DNA of 64,000 nt from Ptiloglossa arizonensis (Eukaryota; Arthropoda; Insecta; Hymenoptera; Colletidae): contig NC_135056.1 in assembly GCF_051014685.1 (NCBI RefSeq), forward strand, positions 806,001-870,000, written 5' to 3'. Of this stretch, positions 63,407-64,000 are shown in pieces. A model generated the notes under the pieces. That model made no database searches. It was not told where the DNA came from and saw only the letters and a program-made list of their open reading frames with translations. Each line of letters starts with the position of its first letter. Within the stretch, counting starts at the first letter, position 1. Position numbers and translations under genes: made by a program.

Positions 63407-64000
63407 CAAAGAAATGGAGAAACGAACAAAGAAACGGAGAAACGAAGAAAGAAACGGAGAAACAAAGAAAGAAACGGAGAAACGAACAAAGAAACGGAGA
63501 AACGAAGAAAGAAACGGAGTAACGGAGAAAGATTCGAAGAAACGAAGAATCGGAGAAATAAATGGAGAAACGAAGAAATAAAACGAGAAACGGAGAAAGA
63601 AACGGTGAAACGAAGAAAGAAACGGAGAAACGAAGAAAGAAACGGAGAATCGGGGAAATAGATGGAGAAACGAAGAAAGAAACGGAGAAACGAAGAAAGA
63701 AACGGAGATACAAAGAAAGAAACGGAGAAACGAACAAAAAAACGGGGAAACGAAGAAAGAAACGGAGAAACGAAGAAAGAAACGAAGAAAGAAACGGAGA
63801 AACGAAGAAAGAAACGGAGAAACGAAGAAAGAAACGGAGAAACGGTGAAATAAATGGAGAAACGGAGAAAGAAACGGAGAATCGAACAAAGAAACGGAGA
63901 AACGGAGAAATAAATGGAGAAACGAAGAAATAAACGGAGAAACGAAGAAAGAAACGGAGAAACAAAGAAAGAAACGGAGAAACGAACAAAGAAACGGAGA

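Larger units (their letters stand above)
1..64000 (+). repeat. 20-bp satellite array filling the entire window
   Basis: The consensus monomer GAAACGAAGAAAGAAACGGA is repeated head-to-tail from base 1 to base 64000, with both ends inside the array. It divides into GAAACGAA, GAAA and GAAACGGA. Common variants change G9 to C (GAACAAAG), G13 to T (GAAATAAAC), C17 to T (AAATGG), G19 to A (ACGAAG) or the leading GAAACG to GTAACG, GATACG or GAATCG. Most length changes are whole monomers, 8-bp half units or single bases. The + strand is almost free of T. No unit is inverted and no stretch of 300 bases or more escapes the pattern, so no part of the window remains as ordinary intergenic DNA. Function is unknown. 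By analogy with other satellites it is probably heterochromatic, but no flanking sequence is available to place it. I do not recognise the family. Confidence 0.98.

Noticed and set aside
526..63933. Plus-strand open frames of 60-230 residues rich in Lys, Arg, Glu and Asn
   Set aside because: They start at the repeated TAAATGGAG element in every frame and end at the next variant with a stop. They are satellite translations, not genes.
1..64000. CRISPR array
   Set aside because: The repeats abut directly with no unique spacers, and there are no cas genes. The pattern is a satellite.
1..64000. Telomere or simple GAA microsatellite
   Set aside because: No TTAGGG-type units occur. The unit is a 20-bp monomer with two CpGs, not a pure triplet repeat.
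1..64000. CENP-B box, suggested by GAAACGGA and by TTCG on the other strand
   Set aside because: The required TTCG and CGGG halves do not occur on one strand at the correct spacing, because the + strand lacks TTCG. Centromere function cannot be inferred from this motif.
1..64000. Interferon-response-like elements (GAAA spaced repeats)
   Set aside because: GAAA units are spaced 0 or 4 bases apart here, not the 2 needed for GAAANNGAAA in the consensus monomer. The resemblance comes from composition.
1..64000. G-quadruplex, long triplex or hairpin-forming sequence
   Set aside because: G runs are at most about four and isolated, pure purine runs are broken by C every 8-12 bases, and there are no inverted repeats.
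1..64000. tRNA, rRNA, transposon or promoter/terminator elements
   Set aside because: No sequence departs from the satellite pattern, and no stem-loop, terminal repeat or transposase-like segment is present.

Overview
The whole 64,000-base window is one uninterrupted tandem-repeat (satellite) array. The consensus monomer on the + strand is 20 bp, GAAACGAAGAAAGAAACGGA. It is itself built as GAAACGAA + GAAA + GAAACGGA, that is, two near-identical 8-mers separated by a 4-mer. About 3,200 monomer lengths fit in the window (64,000/20). All of them run head-to-tail in the same orientation, from the first base to the last. I see no unique-sequence island, transposon, RNA gene, CRISPR array, telomere repeat or believable protein-coding gene. 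Both array edges lie outside the window.

Organism: a pure satellite of this size, with higher-order repeats and segment-scale internal duplications, is typical of eukaryotic heterochromatin (centromeric, pericentromeric, subtelomeric or knob-like) in a long-read assembly. I do not recognise the monomer, so I cannot name the species or lineage. Nothing here looks bacterial, archaeal or viral.

Composition: the + strand is almost pure purine plus C. T is nearly absent, and most C sits in CpG (two per consensus monomer, spaced 8 and 12 bp). This explains the very long open frames on the minus strand. Minus-strand stop codons need TTA, CTA or TCA on the + strand, which hardly ever occur. Because 20 is not a multiple of 3, three consecutive monomers read all frames, so all three minus frames give the same 20-residue periodic peptide. 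All three are open at once for 10 kb and more. These frames are composition artefacts and are not annotated as genes.

Layout by higher-order structure (duplicated blocks recognised by shared rare variants): 1-7.8 kb holds 2.2-2.7 kb-spaced block copies. 7.9-14.2 kb holds a 3.3-3.5 kb repeat overlapping a 3.0 kb repeat that has 1.02 kb sub-blocks. 14.4-17.5 kb is simpler, with a roughly 0.5 kb tandem duplication. 17.4-21 kb is copied at 28.2-30.8 kb with a 956-bp internal loss. 21.1-26.1 kb is copied at 31.0-36.0 kb as a mosaic of about 5 kb. 35.0-37.1 kb is a 1,224-bp-spaced duplication. 39.4-44.1 kb is an apparently perfect 2,335-bp tandem duplication. 44-49 kb carries small tandem duplications (999, 240 and 380 bp). 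49-64 kb is a run of 1.9-2.9 kb higher-order repeats.

There is no gene network to describe. The interest lies in the satellite's architecture: a 4/8/20-bp base structure, half-monomer (8-bp) indels, inherited 1-bp-deletion monomers that act as lineage tags, and several generations of block duplication, conversion-like exchange and deletion.
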